The notes below the pieces were generated by a model. The model made no database searches, was not told the origin of the DNA, and saw only the letters and a program-made list of their open reading frames with translations. Both the position numbers and the translations under genes were made by a program. This document shows positions 49,501 to 51,640 of a DNA stretch of 64,000 bases, piece after piece. Location: the NCBI GenBank assembly GCA_022828595.1, contig JAKGHH010000008.1, forward strand, positions 28,264,378 to 28,328,377. The letters are read 5' to 3'. This DNA comes from Nelumbo lutea (lineage: Eukaryota > Streptophyta > Magnoliopsida > Proteales > Nelumbonaceae). How positions within the stretch are numbered: the first letter of the stretch is position 1; every line of letters begins with the position of its first letter.

Positions 49501-51640
49501 GGTTATCAAAAAATAATTTTGTGTAAGCATTGTTAAAATAAACTACAGGTATACTGGGCATGTTAAGTTATCTGGCAATGATAGATAATAAAATTGCTTC
49601 TGGGTTTCCTATAATCATCACGAAGGAGGATAGTTCCACTCCATAATATAAGAGATGATGGTTGCCTATAAGATGATGTCTGCCAGCAATATCATTGGCT
49701 GTGGCCTTGCATGTTACTGGGAAATAATTTGGCTGAGGCAGAGATTACATGAGATGTTTGATTTGAAACCTGAAAGAGTTGAATGATTTGGAGGTGACAT
49801 ACAATTTCACATTGGGACAATACGCAATTGGTTTTTTAATGAGGCTTTTGCTCATGCAAGACTCAATCAAGAGTCAAAGCTAATTTGAGTCTCTGAGTTA
49901 CTGCTTGACTAAGATGCATTCCTTTCTGCAGTGGTTCTTGACCAAGTGTGGTTCCAAGTATGACTTGACTTTTGATTCATGGGGCTACCCCATGGGGAGT
50001 AGCCCTTCCCCTATCCCCCTAACAGTGCCCCCCCACCCCACCCCACCCCACCCTCACCCCACAAATCCTGGTGGCAGCTGTGTTTGATCCCACTTCCCAT
50101 TTATCTGCTACAACGAGTCAGAGATCCTACCCAACTGAGCCGCCATCAGTTGGGTAGCATGACTTGGATATGTGATGTATATTTCTAACCTTCGTTTAGC
50201 TACATTATTAGATGAGGAATTTTTCTTTTGTTATTTATATAATGTAGTATTTGTTCATTTCAGCCTTTCCTTCGCTATTGCTCTAACAAGTAAGACTATG
50301 ATATCTATATCATCACACCTCTTCTCTTATTTCTAATATTACTACCTGCATCATAAGAACTTCCTTCATAATTCCTTTTTTTGGGTTTGGAATATTCCCT
50401 TTGTCAATAGATGCTTTTTTGAATTTCTTTCAATTGAAATGTTTAATCAGAATCTAGAAGTTCTCTGTTGACATACATCATTTTTAAAATCTCTCTCTCT
50501 CTCTCTCTCTCCCTCTCTCCCCGCTAAAGTAGTAATGTAAAACAAATATGGGTTATTATTTAATTTACTGTCTTTAGAATTGTATTCATTTTACATGTTC
50601 TTCTCATGCTTGCACCTTTTAATTTTTTTTTTCATTCAGTCATCAATGATGCTTTGTGTGAGCAAAGGCTCTGGGATATGAAATTTAGGGGTGATCAGAA
50701 CTTTTACATGTGTGAAATTCGGAAGGACTTCACAATTGATGCAACTTTCAAGGGCAATGCTTCTCGTTTCTTAAATCACAGCTGTGATCCCAATTGTAAA
50801 CTAGAAAAATGGTTAGTAGATTTGATTTTTTTGTGATCTACTTTTTCTTGGCATATTGCAGAATTGGTGACATCATGTAGAATTAGCTTCTCTCAAACTG
50901 TAACAGTTAAGGGGAGAGAGTGTATAAATGTATCCAAGGCCAGCCATTCTCTTCACAACTGATTTCTATGTAGGCATGCCATCAACCAACTTGCCTATCT
51001 GGAACCCATTTCTTTCTAAATGTTATGGCCCTCTTTCCCCCAAATATAAAAAATAAATGAAAAAACAAAAAAAACTATTTGATCTTGTATTTTACTGCAA
51101 CCCGGTTTTAGTTCCATACTGAGAAGTCAAGATCCTAATGTCTAGTTTTGTGCTGTATCATACTGAAGTAACTGTAGCATTTAAACAACCCAATCCAGTG
51201 AAATTGTTTCCAGTAAATGGCTTCGAGTTTATTGAAGATGATGGAACATGGTGTTTTTGTGACTGGTGTACATTCCTAGCCGATATATGTATAGTTTCTC
51301 ACTGTAAAAGACTCTTATATGTACATGCCTATAGTGGTGTTTTAATGAATTACTTTACCTTCTTTCGATGCATACATACATACACATGCAAGTATGTATG
51401 CATTTATATATTACATACATATAATGCATGTATGCATGTGTATAAATACATGCATGTATATAATTTATTGAAGATGGCCCTTGAGTACTTTCTTTCTTAA
51501 AGTCCATGTGATATATGTACCATGACCATCCTTATGATGTCTGTTTCACATTCACATAGGCAAGTTGATGGGGAGACACGTGTAGGTGTGTTTGCAGCTC
51601 GATCTATAAATGTTGGTGAACCACTTACTTATGACTACAG
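1118..51640 (+). CDS. ASHR3: ASHR3/SDG4-like PHD-SET histone-lysine N-methyltransferase, 3' end outside window
   Basis: Nine exons join in frame with correct GT-AG borders and matching phases to give 450 complete residues plus two bases. Residues 1-134 are an N-terminal region. Residues 137-238 form a PHD-type zinc module rich in CxxC pairs. Residues 295-325 hold the regularly spaced AWS cysteines, and 341-450 form SET, with the YCGWGV, NHSC (412-415) and GEPLTYDY (443-450) motifs that bind S-adenosylmethionine and carry the catalytic tyrosine. A PHD followed by AWS-SET in a protein of about 500 residues is the layout of plant ASHR3, an ASH1-group enzyme linked to H3K36/H3K4 methylation, stamen development and root growth. 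The post-SET cysteines and last roughly 45-50 residues are missing, because intron 9 is open at the window end. All catalytic motifs seen are intact, so I infer a functional gene. Confidence 0.85.
1520..2225. other. Start of intron 1, no recognised feature
   Basis: AT-rich, pyrimidine-rich intron sequence with T runs. The open frame at 1552-1881 is low-complexity and hydrophobic, with no family match that I recognise. I see nothing else in it. Confidence 0.6.
2226..2559. repeat. 167-bp tandem duplication
   Basis: Bases 2226-2392 are repeated at 2393-2559. I see a single difference (CCCAGCACTG against CCCAACACTG), so the duplication is young or kept uniform. It lies in non-coding intron 1. 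Confidence 0.9.
2560..3805. other. Unrecognised intron segment with short acidic frames
   Basis: Plus-strand frames at 2765-2980, 3201-3518 and 3521-3805 encode charged, Glu-rich peptides without a motif I can place. The two later ones are adjacent and separated by one stop, and could be a broken ORF1 of a retroelement. That is only a guess; no function is assigned. Confidence 0.25.
3806..5535. repeat. Dispersed 1.6-1.85-kb repeat, copy A
   Basis: This shares its start (GATCCATC then GGATGG, a near palindrome), several internal blocks and its end (ATTTACAATAAATG) with segments at 6921-8765 and 32788-34393. Shared blocks include the GGCATGGGACC/GGCGTGGGACC stretch, the ACTTAACCTCTC box and the AAGGTCCAGGGC box. 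No coding domain is conserved. All copies face the same way. It is best explained as a solo LTR or a non-autonomous long-repeat retroelement; I could not find convincing TSDs. Confidence 0.6.
5536..6240. other. Unrecognised intron segment
   Basis: A plus-strand frame at 5533-5892 begins inside the end of repeat copy A and encodes a charged peptide of unknown kind. The remainder is purine-rich and non-coding. It may be the other half of the broken frame at 3201-3805, split by copy A, but I cannot show this. Confidence 0.25.
6241..6420 (-). repeat. Small hAT-like non-autonomous element, copy 1
   Basis: The start GTGTTTTAAAATG followed by the GAGGCATTCCACTA and GGCATGAGGC blocks matches, in opposite orientation, the copies at 24252-24476 and 47027-47250, whose ends read GCGTTTTAAAACATTG and CATTTCAAAACATTG. 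The family's terminal CAATGTTTT resembles that of the hAT MITE at 58128. Ends here are eroded, so borders are approximate. Confidence 0.5.
6475..9990 (-). pseudogene. hAT-superfamily transposase relic, split by repeat copy B
   Basis: Read on the minus strand, the pieces come in the right order for a plant hAT transposase. There is an upstream piece (9794-9988) and then, after a frameshift, the catalytic-region piece at 9259-9870 ([30 protein letters not shown]). The dimerisation motif is at about 9180-9250 ([15 protein letters not shown]), followed by an intron-like gap and IHTKKRN / YNMKLRER at 8995-9060. The acidic C-terminal tail ends in DDLIEF at about 6600. Frameshifts, an eroded acceptor and the 1.8-kb repeat inserted between the last two pieces make it non-functional. 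The dimerisation domain normally holds the transposase oligomer together. Confidence 0.8.
6921..8765. repeat. Dispersed 1.6-1.85-kb repeat, copy B (inside the hAT relic)
   Basis: Second copy of the family described at 3806-5535, with the same boundary boxes. It separates the hAT segment ending near 8776 from the acidic tail that resumes near 6920, so it inserted into the hAT element. In minus orientation it would run from TGACATT to ATCTCTCA, which has TG and CA ends like an LTR, but the flanking five bases do not match. Confidence 0.65.
9991..10339. other. Unassigned spacer in intron 1
   Basis: Between the hAT relic and the LINE piece. Part of it may be eroded LINE sequence, since the LINE piece has no clear outer boundary. 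No frame or repeat stands out. Confidence 0.5.
10341..11094 (-). pseudogene. LINE reverse transcriptase fragment (inverted part)
   Basis: Minus-strand frames, in order from 11094 down, give an N-terminal RT piece, then [20 protein letters not shown] (10754-10939), GFRPISLV with [12 protein letters not shown] (10581-10832) and [12 protein letters not shown] (10341-10556). These are RT blocks of plant L1 LINEs, which copy their RNA at nicked DNA. The frames change between pieces and the catalytic FADD block is absent, so this is a dead fragment. Confidence 0.8.
11100..12267 (+). pseudogene. LINE C-terminal zinc/RNase H region, tandemly duplicated in part
   Basis: The plus strand carries [15 protein letters not shown], the zf-RVT tail motif of plant LINEs. 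It continues to [10 protein letters not shown], the start of the RNase H-like domain, and to [13 protein letters not shown] and [20 protein letters not shown] at 12055-12267, its end. Bases 11201-11515 are repeated at 11544-11858 (offset 343-344), duplicating the zf-RVT segment. A stop at 11940 and further shifts break the domain. Confidence 0.8.
11201..11858. repeat. 315-bp direct duplication within the LINE tail
   Basis: 11201-11515 and 11544-11858 are nearly identical, joined by a 28-base spacer that repeats part of the unit end (GGTTCAATCATATAGA). Only a handful of differences are visible, including a small deletion near GAAGCATCTCAGTG against GAAGCTATCTCAGTG. The duplication probably arose after insertion. 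Confidence 0.85.
12353..12662. other. End of intron 1, no recognised feature
   Basis: AT-rich unique-looking sequence between the LINE tail and the acceptor TTTAG at 12662. The pyrimidine tract before the acceptor is short. Nothing else seen. Confidence 0.6.
12663..12809 (+). CDS. ASHR3: ASHR3-like exon 2 (residues 135-183, first half of PHD)
   Basis: Acceptor TTTAG precedes 12663 and donor GTAAAC follows 12809. The 49 codons hold the first zinc ligands: VECCLCC, then a C-x4-C pair around CSVRGC, the FYHLKC histidine-cysteine pair and KCPQH. Phase is 0 at both ends, so it joins exon 1 and exon 3 without a split codon. It is separated from exon 1 by 11.1 kb of intron. Confidence 0.88.
12886..13039. 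repeat. 77-bp perfect tandem duplication in intron 2
   Basis: TGCTATATGTTTTGCATAAT starts copies at 12886 and 12963; the unit is 77 bp (12886-12962, 12963-13039) and I see no differences. It lies 77 bases after exon 2, so it lengthens the intron without touching splice signals. Confidence 0.9.
13416..13797 (+). mobile_element. 5'-truncated LINE tail with a 14-bp target-site duplication
   Basis: AATGATATGCAGCA stands at 13402-13415 and again at 13798-13811. The 382 bases between end in a T-rich LINE-like 3' UTR, an ATAATAAATTTTG stretch and an A run (ACCAAAAAAA). This is the signature of target-primed reverse transcription. The long frame across it (13375-13848) is low-complexity and not a gene. 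Confidence 0.85.
14272..14436 (+). CDS. ASHR3: ASHR3-like exon 3 (residues 184-238, second half of PHD)
   Basis: Acceptor GGGCAG precedes 14272 and donor GTCAAT follows 14436. The 55 codons continue the zinc module with ACFVCK, WCCVRC, SHTKC and AVCWRH, the repeated CxxC and C/H pairs typical of the extended PHD in this family. Phase is 0 at both ends. The next exon is 12.5 kb away. Confidence 0.88.
14437..16723. other. First part of intron 3: unique intron, T/A runs, eroded repeats
   Basis: Mostly AT-rich sequence without frames of interest. A piece at about 15555-15614 ends in CGTATTGAAATTTTCAACCT, matching the terminus of a small repeat family also seen at 34616-34846 and 47340-47368. Long T runs occur at 15446-15461 and 15852-15869. 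A minute LINE insertion lies at 16407-16423. No gene seen. Confidence 0.55.
16390..16440 (+). mobile_element. Minute LINE insertion between 17-bp direct repeats
   Basis: AAAAAGGGGGAATATAA at 16390-16406 is repeated at 16424-16440. The 17 bases between read CACTGATAAAAAAAATA, matching the extreme 3' end of the LINE at 12352 (GCTGATAAAAAAAA). I read this as a LINE copy truncated to its last few bases. Confidence 0.6.
16724..17012 (-). repeat. Copia-1 3' LTR
   Basis: 289 bp, near-identical to 21876-22176 apart from substitutions and short indels, and bounded by TGTTGAAG and CTAACA on the plus strand. The adjacent CTTCCCCTCAAG is the polypurine tract read from the other strand. Confidence 0.9.
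17020..18240 (-). pseudogene. Copia-1 RT end and RNase H, broken
   Basis: Minus-strand pieces give [17 protein letters not shown] and [10 protein letters not shown] (17968-18222), [11 protein letters not shown] with the catalytic DD and [13 protein letters not shown] (17624-18010), [20 protein letters not shown] (17473-17760) and [29 protein letters not shown] of RNase H (17020-17268). The pieces change frame, and a stop interrupts the RNase H centre. A 50-bp tandem duplication (18141-18190, 18191-18240) at the join with the upstream ORF, plus loss of about 30 residues of RT, splits pol. Confidence 0.85.
18141..18240. repeat. 50-bp tandem duplication in Copia-1 pol
   Basis: 18141-18190 and 18191-18240 differ at one base (AGTTGCAAGG against AGCTGCAAGG). 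Fifty is not a multiple of three, so the frame shifts within the reverse transcriptase. Confidence 0.95.
18245..21145 (-). CDS. Copia-1 gag-protease-integrase-RT(N) polyprotein, 966 aa
   Basis: A single open frame. Gag is at about 1-265, with [17 protein letters not shown]. The zinc knuckle [14 protein letters not shown] lies near 280. Protease is near 375 and integrase at about 500-700, with [19 protein letters not shown] and [12 protein letters not shown] (the D, D, E residues). RT begins near 895 and is cut at KARLV. The protease active site reads [11 protein letters not shown] where DSGASDHMTG is usual: the catalytic Asp is Asn and the Gly is Arg, which should abolish polyprotein cleavage. 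Such polyproteins normally assemble particles and integrate the cDNA. Confidence 0.9.
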   Translation of the reverse strand: MADNSDSKPSVMISTDYLNVQMTSIKLNGENYVPWAKSVEVFLKAKKKVKHIREEKPPANSQEYEDWEQEDAQIITWLWNSMEPKISVNFVFLDTAKEVWDHAKKLYSGQDNTTRVYQLYQEYFNLQQGNQSLEEYYASVRNTRNELNVYHPLTSDVKVQQQQREQLDVTWFLVGLKPEYEPVRAQIPGRSALPSLEEVFARLRRASTGSMDSNVSDKSAFAVSRGRGGRSGARGAQPSKSGSGGSTHICGGGRTGGRDSRGACGRGRGSGPRKCTHCGLDEHTINYCYDLHGPPSTWANHAMTSDTSFSSRQENRSTDPMTSTPSDDPGKEMVSVSQDEYERFVQSKSQQNTASFAHLGMVCLASTPNPWIINSRASDHMTGTPGVFSSLTHCSTSQFVTLANGSTSSICGVGNIDLDPVSLSPVLDVPKLPFNLMSISKLTKSLKCSISFYPSMCVFQNLKTGMKIGGGHEAGGLYYLDGGGRTSTALQSSISPLQWHCRFGHPSLKVLQSLVPSLSQLSVLDCESRQFGKHHRVPFRSRVDNRVSSLFSLIHSDVWSPYKVMSYNGYRYFVIFVDDCSRMTWLYLMKERNELFAIFQKFYAEIRNQFGVHINFFCSDNGREYLSSSFQEYLDQHGIIHQTSCTYAPQQNGVAERKNRHLVETERSLMHHMNVPKTFWSDAMLTSCFLINRMPTSILDGHSLFSVLFPNMSPFPLSPQVFGCVYFVHNLGLRTNKLDSRSLKCIFLGYSRTQKGYKCYHPSSRRSLVCADVTFFESTTFFVGSGAAAFSTLPPPLPLHVADPPPLVPIMPTSLPPVPSSVDRPPIRHVYTHRPRVSAAAPPASSSSTDPAPASNLDLPIAFRKGKCTCTLHPISNFVSLTHLSTSHRQFISLSSSVVVPKDVQEALASPEWCRDMEEELSALHHNHTWDLTALPPGNQAVGCKWVYSVKYLPDGRVERLKARLV
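21146..21863 (-). other. Copia-1 leader between 5' LTR and gag
   Basis: Untranslated leader with an internal degenerate repeat: the box CTGATTTCA(G/A)CAG recurs near 21237, 21305 and 21371, with spacings of about 65-68 bases and TCTGCACA/TCTACACA next to it. No ORF of interest. Confidence 0.6.
21864..21875 (-). other. Copia-1 primer-binding site
   Basis: The plus strand GCTCTGATACCA is TGGTATCAGAGC on the element strand, complementary to the 3' end of initiator-Met tRNA, and touches the 5' LTR with no spacer. Confidence 0.9.
21876..22176 (-). repeat. Copia-1 5' LTR
   Basis: 301-bp partner of 16724-17012, adjacent to the primer-binding site. It should carry the element's promoter; I did not resolve a start. 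Confidence 0.9.
22177..22335 (-). pseudogene. Fragment of another Copia reverse transcriptase N-terminus
   Basis: The minus strand reads [23 protein letters not shown], then after a one-base shift [15 protein letters not shown]. That is the block at the start of Copia RT (compare [20 protein letters not shown] in Copia-1). It lies between Copia-1 and the Gypsy element, so it may be a scrap of the site into which Copia-1 inserted. Confidence 0.6.
22340..23620 (-). pseudogene. Gypsy-1 integrase remnant
   Basis: The zinc-binding part reads [20 protein letters not shown] and VRHCTACQ (HHCC residues, 23103-23426). The core (22510-23100) is full of stops. The C-terminal module reads [20 protein letters not shown] and [18 protein letters not shown] (22340-22509). 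Gypsy integrase inserts the cDNA; this copy is dead. Confidence 0.75.
23630..25150 (-). pseudogene. Gypsy-1 gag, zinc knuckle and protease remnant
   Basis: Gag shows [27 protein letters not shown] and [20 protein letters not shown], the capsid core of Ty3/Gypsy. The knuckle [14 protein letters not shown] needs a one-base shift. The protease keeps the catalytic Asp ([11 protein letters not shown]). Stops and the inserted element at 24252-24476 break the frame. Confidence 0.75.
24252..24476 (-). repeat. Small hAT-like non-autonomous element, copy 2 (in Gypsy-1 gag)
   Basis: It has the same left end (TAGTGCTATGCATC) and right end (CGTTTTAAAACATTG) as 47027-47250, with internal AGGCTTAC, GAACTATGCCTCATGCC and GCGTCACATCTCCGCG blocks. 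It interrupts gag just upstream of the zinc knuckle. The flanking 8-mers are too eroded to call a TSD. Confidence 0.65.
25210..25555 (-). repeat. Gypsy-1 5' LTR
   Basis: Minus-strand sequence begins TGTGGGATC and ends CATACATCA, three bases before the primer-binding site. No second copy is present, so the outer border is inferred from the TG end. Confidence 0.6.
25556..25840 (-). repeat. LTR-like remnant with adjacent primer-site-like sequence
   Basis: GGTTTGATACCA at 25558-25569 resembles a mutated primer-binding site (TGGTATCAAACC). The sequence after it has LTR character (ACATAAATGCCCCTTATT, CAATAAAAAG). It probably belongs to another eroded LTR element. Confidence 0.4.
25841..26969. other. 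End of intron 3, no gene
   Basis: AT-rich intron with an (ATT)n microsatellite at about 25865-25887. The frame at 25935-26177 has no recognisable content. The pyrimidine-rich acceptor TCTCTTTAG ends at 26969. Confidence 0.6.
26970..27087 (+). CDS. ASHR3: ASHR3-like exon 4 (residues 239-277, linker before AWS)
   Basis: Acceptor CTCTTTAG precedes 26970. The exon reads [18 protein letters not shown], a conserved segment between PHD and AWS, through PYVHIRR. It ends in phase 1 with a single A before GTATCCT. That A joins AT at 27246 to make Asn 278. The donor belongs to the U12 class (see intron 4). Confidence 0.88.
27088..27245 (+). other. Intron 4, 158 bp, with U12-type splice signals
   Basis: The donor is GTATCCTA, close to the U12 consensus (A/G)TATCCTT. 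A TCCTTGAC box at 27229-27236 fits the U12 branch-site consensus TCCTT(A/G)AC, with the branch A at 27235, ten bases from the final G of the AG. Between the box and the acceptor there is no pyrimidine tract (TGTAAAAAG), as expected for a minor-spliceosome GT-AG intron and unlike a U2 intron. Confidence 0.8.
27246..27339 (+). CDS. ASHR3: ASHR3-like exon 5 (residues 278-309, start of AWS)
   Basis: Begins with the last two bases of the Asn 278 codon and continues [14 protein letters not shown], then cysteines at 295, 298, 302, 306 and 308, the first half of the AWS zinc cluster. It ends in phase 2 (AG of Arg 309) before donor GTACCT. Only 158 bp separate it from exon 4, while 17.8 kb separate it from exon 6. 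Confidence 0.9.
27340..28948. other. First part of intron 5, no gene
   Basis: AT-rich, unique-looking. A stretch at about 28005-28110 resembles a LINE 3' UTR ending in an A run, but I found no TSD. The hydrophobic frame at 28256-28447 is typical of T-rich intron. Confidence 0.5.
28954..29287 (-). repeat. Copia-2 3' LTR
   Basis: 334 bp, partner of 35626-35972. It contains purine-rich blocks (GAAGAAGAAGAG) and the end GGCCTAGTCTCACTATA. Differences from its partner include a missing GATAGGCCCATT block. Confidence 0.9.
29300..32110 (-). pseudogene. Copia-2 pol (integrase, RT, RNase H), broken
   Basis: Integrase pieces: [15 protein letters not shown] with VHYDVWGPY (31826-32110) and [20 protein letters not shown] (31566-31829). 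The longest open piece, 30367-31530 (387 aa), runs from [20 protein letters not shown] through [20 protein letters not shown] to [22 protein letters not shown] and [14 protein letters not shown] then continues with [10 protein letters not shown] and YVDDIVVT (30198-30416) and [13 protein letters not shown] (29888-30232). RNase H follows with [20 protein letters not shown] (29653-29988) and decays towards 29300. At least five frame changes. Confidence 0.85.
32460..32666 (-). pseudogene. Copia-2 gag N-terminal fragment
   Basis: [20 protein letters not shown] and [20 protein letters not shown] match the Copia gag start and the equivalent region of Copia-4 (43190-43390). Gag after 32460 is mostly missing and no zinc knuckle is present. 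The upstream codons are cut off by the nested element ending at 32674. Confidence 0.8.
32788..34393. repeat. Dispersed 1.6-1.85-kb repeat, copy C
   Basis: Third member of the family at 3806 and 6921, same orientation. It starts TAGGATCCATC and ends in the eroded ATTTATAATTTTCA. The CATGGGTTCGGCC, ACTTAACCTCTCAGCCCATA and AAGGTCCAGGGCAATACTGG boxes are conserved with copy B. Confidence 0.65.
34616..34846. repeat. MITE-like unit with CGATAC-type termini
   Basis: The left end GGATCAAAATTTCAATAC and the right end (inward) GGTTCAAAGTATCGATAC are inverted repeats with four mismatches in 18. The same terminus recurs near 15614 and 47368. No coding content. Confidence 0.55.
35095..35625 (-). other. 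Copia-2 leader (5' LTR to gag)
   Basis: Untranslated leader with the primer site at its right end (35614-35625). The minus strand near 35095-35130 resumes the gag 5' coding context interrupted by the nested element. Plus-strand frames here have no recognisable content. Confidence 0.6.
35626..35972 (-). repeat. Copia-2 5' LTR
   Basis: 347 bp, first base on the element strand at 35972 (TGTAGAGAGA), flanked by AGGTA at 35973-35977. Confidence 0.9.
35978..36826. other. Spacer between Copia-2 and Copia-3, holding a LINE scrap
   Basis: 849 bp of intron. Around 36105-36260 is an A-rich repetitive block (GAAACAT, GGAAAC, GGAAATG repeats). 36373-36570 is a LINE fragment (separate entry). Nothing else recognised. 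Confidence 0.55.
36373..36570 (+). pseudogene. LINE zf-RVT tail fragment
   Basis: The plus strand reads [23 protein letters not shown], a stop, IFEG then LGMIHSWL. This is the same block as [15 protein letters not shown] in the LINE at 11.7 kb. Isolated, with no tail or TSD seen. Confidence 0.7.
36832..37024 (+). repeat. Copia-3 5' LTR
   Basis: 193 bp. It shares the GGCTGTTTATAGG start and the AATACCAAAAAAG...CTCACAGATCTCTC end with the two halves of the 3' LTR. It lacks a block (ATAGGGGTAATATTG) kept in the left half of the 3' LTR. Confidence 0.9.
37287..37430 (+). repeat. Three 52-bp tandem units in the Copia-3 leader
   Basis: TGTAGGTCGG begins units at 37287, 37339 and 37391; each continues with a GTGACCT/GATGACCTC-type block and a GACAGCAG-type block. 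Spacing is exactly 52 bp and the last unit is cut short. It lies in the untranslated leader between LTR and gag. Confidence 0.85.
37605..38760 (+). pseudogene. Copia-3 gag and protease start, broken
   Basis: Gag frames 37605-37844 and 37875-38057 ([30 protein letters not shown]) are followed by [12 protein letters not shown] and the knuckle [14 protein letters not shown] at about 38320. The protease starts with [14 protein letters not shown] near 38700, where the Asp is kept. Several stops interrupt. The string GTAAACAGGGGGAGAGGAGT occurs twice (37842 and 37924), marking a small internal duplication. Confidence 0.8.
38799..38919 (-). mobile_element. 121-bp truncated LINE tail inserted in Copia-3 protease
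   Basis: A T run followed by ATCAGCAAAAAACTTTCATT is the reverse of the LINE 3' end seen at 12.35 kb. Flanks TGGTTCATTC (38789-38798) and TGATTCGTTC (38920-38929) match at 8 of 10 bases. Removing it rejoins the Copia protease region (LADGSF to GQGTISLPF). Confidence 0.8.
38942..39687 (+). repeat. 368-bp tandem duplication in Copia-3
   Basis: GGTCAAGGAACCATTTCTCT starts copies at 38942 and 39310. The unit covers the segment from protease tail to pre-integrase. The two copies differ by scattered substitutions and small indels. Confidence 0.9.
39691..42210 (+). pseudogene. Copia-3 integrase, RT and RNase H, broken
   Basis: Integrase: [32 protein letters not shown] (39691-39960), then [20 protein letters not shown] (39980-40648). 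[41 protein letters not shown] (40758-41111), [10 protein letters not shown] with the catalytic DD (41244-41474). RNase [21 protein letters not shown] (41487-41762), [20 protein letters not shown] (41738-41995), then a damaged end with [16 protein letters not shown] and LGMIDIYV codons next to the polypurine tract. Stops and shifts separate the pieces. Confidence 0.85.
42220..42300 (+). repeat. Copia-3 3' LTR, left part
   Basis: Begins TGTTAAAAGGCTG after GAGGGGGAG and continues to CCCCCT, where Copia-4 begins. The right part is at 44918-45050. Confidence 0.8.
42301..44917 (+). mobile_element. Copia-4: internally deleted Copia element nested in the Copia-3 3' LTR
   Basis: LTRs start TGTAGAAAGAATGGGC (42301) and TGTAGAGAGAATGGGC (44673). 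The left LTR runs to about 42620, just before a mutated primer site (TTGGTATCATAGC). The right LTR stops early near CGACTTCTCTC (about 44917), where Copia-3 LTR sequence resumes. Gag (43180-43390) is fused directly to RT at about 43395, so protease, integrase and the start of RT are deleted. The right border and the host deletion are approximate. Confidence 0.8.
43140..44670 (+). pseudogene. Copia-4 gag/RT/RNase H fusion remnant
   Basis: Gag [20 protein letters not shown], then [16 protein letters not shown] jumps to [14 protein letters not shown] and [14 protein letters not shown] of RT (43328-43525). Later blocks are [33 protein letters not shown] (43827-44078), then RNase [41 protein letters not shown] and [14 protein letters not shown] (44262-44702, the longest intact piece). 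Stops occur throughout RT. Confidence 0.8.
44918..45050 (+). repeat. Copia-3 3' LTR, right part
   Basis: TATATTATGTTATGG through GGATAATA matches 36890-37024 of the 5' LTR. It is followed by the TSD copy ATCTA at 45051 and, 71 bases from the LTR end, by exon 6. Confidence 0.9.
45122..45215 (+). CDS. ASHR3: ASHR3-like exon 6 (residues 309-340, end of AWS)
   Basis: The first base completes Arg 309, then [19 protein letters not shown] gives cysteines 312, 315, 319, 321 and 325 of AWS, and the basic stretch [11 protein letters not shown] leads into SET. Donor GTAATC follows. The acceptor (ATCTAATAG) has a weak pyrimidine tract and stands only 71 bases after the right end of Copia-3. Confidence 0.9.
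45216..45420 (+). other. Intron 6, 205 bp
   Basis: Short AT-rich intron, donor GTAATC and acceptor TTTCCTTTCCAG, with no inserted element. It contains a repeated AACTTTTCTTTTTGAA-type block before the acceptor. Confidence 0.85.
45421..45499 (+). CDS. ASHR3: ASHR3-like exon 7 (residues 341-366, start of SET)
   Basis: A good pyrimidine-rich acceptor (TTTCCTTTCCAG) precedes 45421. The exon reads [17 protein letters not shown] then IEYIGE, the first strands of SET with the GWG motif of the methyl-donor site. It ends in phase 1 (G of Val 367) before GTGGCT. Confidence 0.9.
45500..46500. other. First part of intron 7, nothing recognised
   Basis: AT-rich intron. Opposed frames at about 46046-46349 have no known motif. 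No repeat identified. Confidence 0.5.
46501..47010 (-). repeat. LTR-like remnant in intron 7
   Basis: The block GGTACAATGACAAGTATGCCCTTATATGGAAGCTG resembles in layout the Copia-5 LTR at 48704-48741 and the Copia-2 LTR. It is probably an eroded Copia LTR, possibly the missing 3' LTR of Copia-5. Borders unknown. Confidence 0.35.
46681..46734 (+). mobile_element. Minute LINE insertion between 16-bp direct repeats
   Basis: AGATGAAGAAAGGAAG at 46681-46696 recurs at 46719-46734. The 22 bases between read GATCATTCATC plus an A run, which is the exact reverse complement of the start of the LINE at 51943 (poly-T then GATGAATGAT). So it is a LINE copy reduced to about ten bases plus tail. Confidence 0.7.
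47027..47250 (-). repeat. Small hAT-like non-autonomous element, copy 3
   Basis: Starts CTAGTGCTATGCTTC and ends CATTTCAAAACATTG. It shares the AAATAAAGAAAAATGAGAT, GAACTATGCCTCATGCC and CTTGCGTCACA blocks with 24252-24476. Confidence 0.65.
47280..47370. repeat. Terminus of the CGATAC-type MITE-like family
   Basis: Ends CGTATCGAAATTTTGAACCT, matching one end at 34616-34846 and 15588-15614. Only one end is recognisable. Confidence 0.4.
47390..48829 (-). mobile_element. Copia-5: 5' half of a Copia element
   Basis: The primer site TGGTATCAGAGC (48521-48532, minus) abuts an LTR at 48533-48829. Downstream on the minus strand, the leader is joined to a late-integrase segment, [19 protein letters not shown] and [18 protein letters not shown] (47864-48223), then a proline-rich linker and the RT start [10 protein letters not shown] near 47430. 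Gag, protease and the integrase core are deleted; RT beyond 47390 is missing. Confidence 0.75.
48740..49133. repeat. 197-bp tandem duplication across the Copia-5 LTR border
   Basis: 48740-48936 and 48937-49133 are close copies (GCACTAATCATCACTT start). Each holds the outer end of the LTR and about 100 bp of flanking intron, so the duplication happened after Copia-5 inserted. Two LTR ends (48829, 49026) result. Confidence 0.85.
49147..49250. repeat. Small element of the TAGGGnTGCAA family, right end lost
   Basis: TAGGGGTGCAATTTGGGTGG and a GAATGGGCCCGGCC block resemble the complete copy at 59376-59490. The second terminus is not found. Confidence 0.4.
49251..49967. other. Intron 7 spacer, no gene
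   Basis: AT-rich. 49430-49505 looks like a LINE 3' UTR with an A-rich end (GTTATCAAAAAATAA) but no TSD is visible. Nothing else recognised. Confidence 0.45.
49968..50158 (-). mobile_element. tRNA-derived SINE with TSD ATGACTTG
   Basis: ATGACTTG stands at 49960-49967 and 50159-50166. On the minus strand the head has an A box (GGCTCAGTTGGG, about 50130-50141) and a weaker B box (GGGATCAAACAC, about 50081-50092) at tRNA-like spacing, so it is derived from an RNA polymerase III gene. The body contains a CCACC/CCCCA-rich tract at 50030-50060. The 5' end has a perfect 12-bp inverted repeat, CTACCCAACTGA against TCAGTTGGGTAG. Confidence 0.75.
50167..50639. other. End of intron 7 with (CT)n microsatellite
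   Basis: A (TC)n run lies at about 50491-50520. The rest is AT-rich intron. Acceptor TTCATTCAG precedes exon 8. Confidence 0.7.
50640..50811 (+). CDS. ASHR3: ASHR3-like exon 8 (residues 367-423, core of SET)
   Basis: Acceptor TTCATTCAG precedes 50640. The exon encodes the SET insert and core: [35 protein letters not shown] (NHSC at 412-415) and DPNCKLEKW. All motif residues expected in an active SET domain are present. It ends in phase 2 (TG of Trp 424) before GTTAGT. Confidence 0.92.
50812..51559 (+). other. Intron 8, 748 bp
   Basis: No inserted element recognised. A TACATA/TGCATG microsatellite-like stretch lies at about 51365-51465. The frame at 51138-51500 is intronic, with no motif. 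Confidence 0.7.
51560..51640 (+). CDS. ASHR3: ASHR3-like exon 9 (residues 424-450, end of SET core)
   Basis: Acceptor CACATAG precedes 51560. The exon reads [16 protein letters not shown] then [10 protein letters not shown] and ends with AG of Arg 451 before donor GTATAC. The catalytic tyrosine motif is complete. The next exon, which should carry the post-SET cysteines, is not found before 64000. Confidence 0.9.

Noticed and set aside
49430..49505. LINE 3' tail
   Set aside because: A-rich end after a LINE-like 3' UTR, but no target-site duplication could be found.
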